From the NCBI GenBank assembly GCA_009602725.1, contig WELB01000024.1:685502-729721 (forward strand): DNA of 44,220 nucleotides. Reading direction: 5' to 3'. The notes beneath the pieces are model-generated. The model was given only the letters and a program-made list of their open reading frames with translations, did no database searches and was not told the origin of the DNA. Positions 44,074 to 44,220 of the stretch are shown piece after piece; the stretch's first letter is position 1, and the number at the start of each line of letters is the position of its first letter. The position numbers and the translations under genes were made by a program. This stretch comes from Spirogloea muscicola. Its lineage: Eukaryota > Streptophyta > Zygnematophyceae > Spirogloeales > Spirogloeaceae.

Positions 44074-44220
44074 ATAAGGGCCGAGGAAGAGCTCACTCTA
44101 CTCCTTGCTCCCCTACCAAACGCCATCCGCACCCCAGGCCCGGGCACCCACTCCGCTCCCTTTTAACCCCACAGCCCCTCCGCCCACCCCGTCCCCCCCC
44201 AACCCCTCCCCTCCCCCCTT

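Noticed and set aside
44100-44220. Telomere-like C-rich end of the window
   Set aside because: The C runs are irregular and show no TTTAGGG/CCCTAAA-type unit.

Overview
The window is a piece of nuclear DNA from a eukaryotic photosynthetic organism, most likely a core chlorophyte green alga. Genes are cut by dozens of short GT-AG introns whose acceptors usually read TGCAG|G. Several products carry plastid-type N-termini. Gene starts lie in GC-rich islands, while introns and 3' regions are AT-richer. The gene set (plastid shikimate kinase, plant-type RsmD, plant-type TSJT1/AILP1, and a bacterial-type second magnesium-chelatase H subunit) is that of the green lineage. The species cannot be fixed from the sequence.

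Layout. 1-3.3 kb: a mosaic of dispersed repeat fragments with no recognisable gene. 4.0-4.9 kb: part of an unrecognised plus-strand gene. 5.58-12.28 kb (minus): CCR4-NOT subunit NOT3/NOT5. 13.72-15.67 kb (minus): TSJT1/AILP1-type class II glutamine-amidotransferase-like protein. 16.0-17.7 kb: a second repeat cluster. 17.99-20.86 kb (minus): plastid shikimate kinase, head to head with a plant-type RsmD rRNA methyltransferase (about 21.7-23.98 kb, plus). 24.38-26.05 kb (minus): a LigB/DODA extradiol dioxygenase. 26.4-29.35 kb: a third repeat cluster with a decayed non-LTR retrotransposon 3' half. 29.54-42.49 kb (plus): a very exon-rich BchH-like magnesium-chelatase H subunit (CHLH2 type). I could splice its conserved core into 37 exons (1,324 residues) with every intron phase consistent. 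42.5-44.2 kb: repeats and a GC-rich end.

The most unusual structure is the repeat system. Ten dispersed 30-nt blocks on both strands read as the same C-terminal peptide, D-L-x-[LV]-L-[TS]-R-G-Y-stop or a close variant. They differ largely at synonymous positions, including TGA versus TAA stops. In the commonest subfamily the peptide is followed by about 150 bp of 3' UTR with a GGGCTGG/CCAGCCC stem-loop and a fixed 3' terminus ending CTTTCTTCT. One copy is flanked by a 21-bp target-site duplication. Another has its exact empty site elsewhere in the window. The decayed retrotransposon ORF at 27.4-28.5 kb ends in the same peptide, so I infer that these short elements are 3' ends, or SINE-like derivatives, of a stem-loop-dependent non-LTR retrotransposon.

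The protein-coding genes form no operon. They are independent housekeeping and plastid genes: shikimate pathway, plastid 16S rRNA modification, chlorophyll synthesis and mRNA deadenylation.
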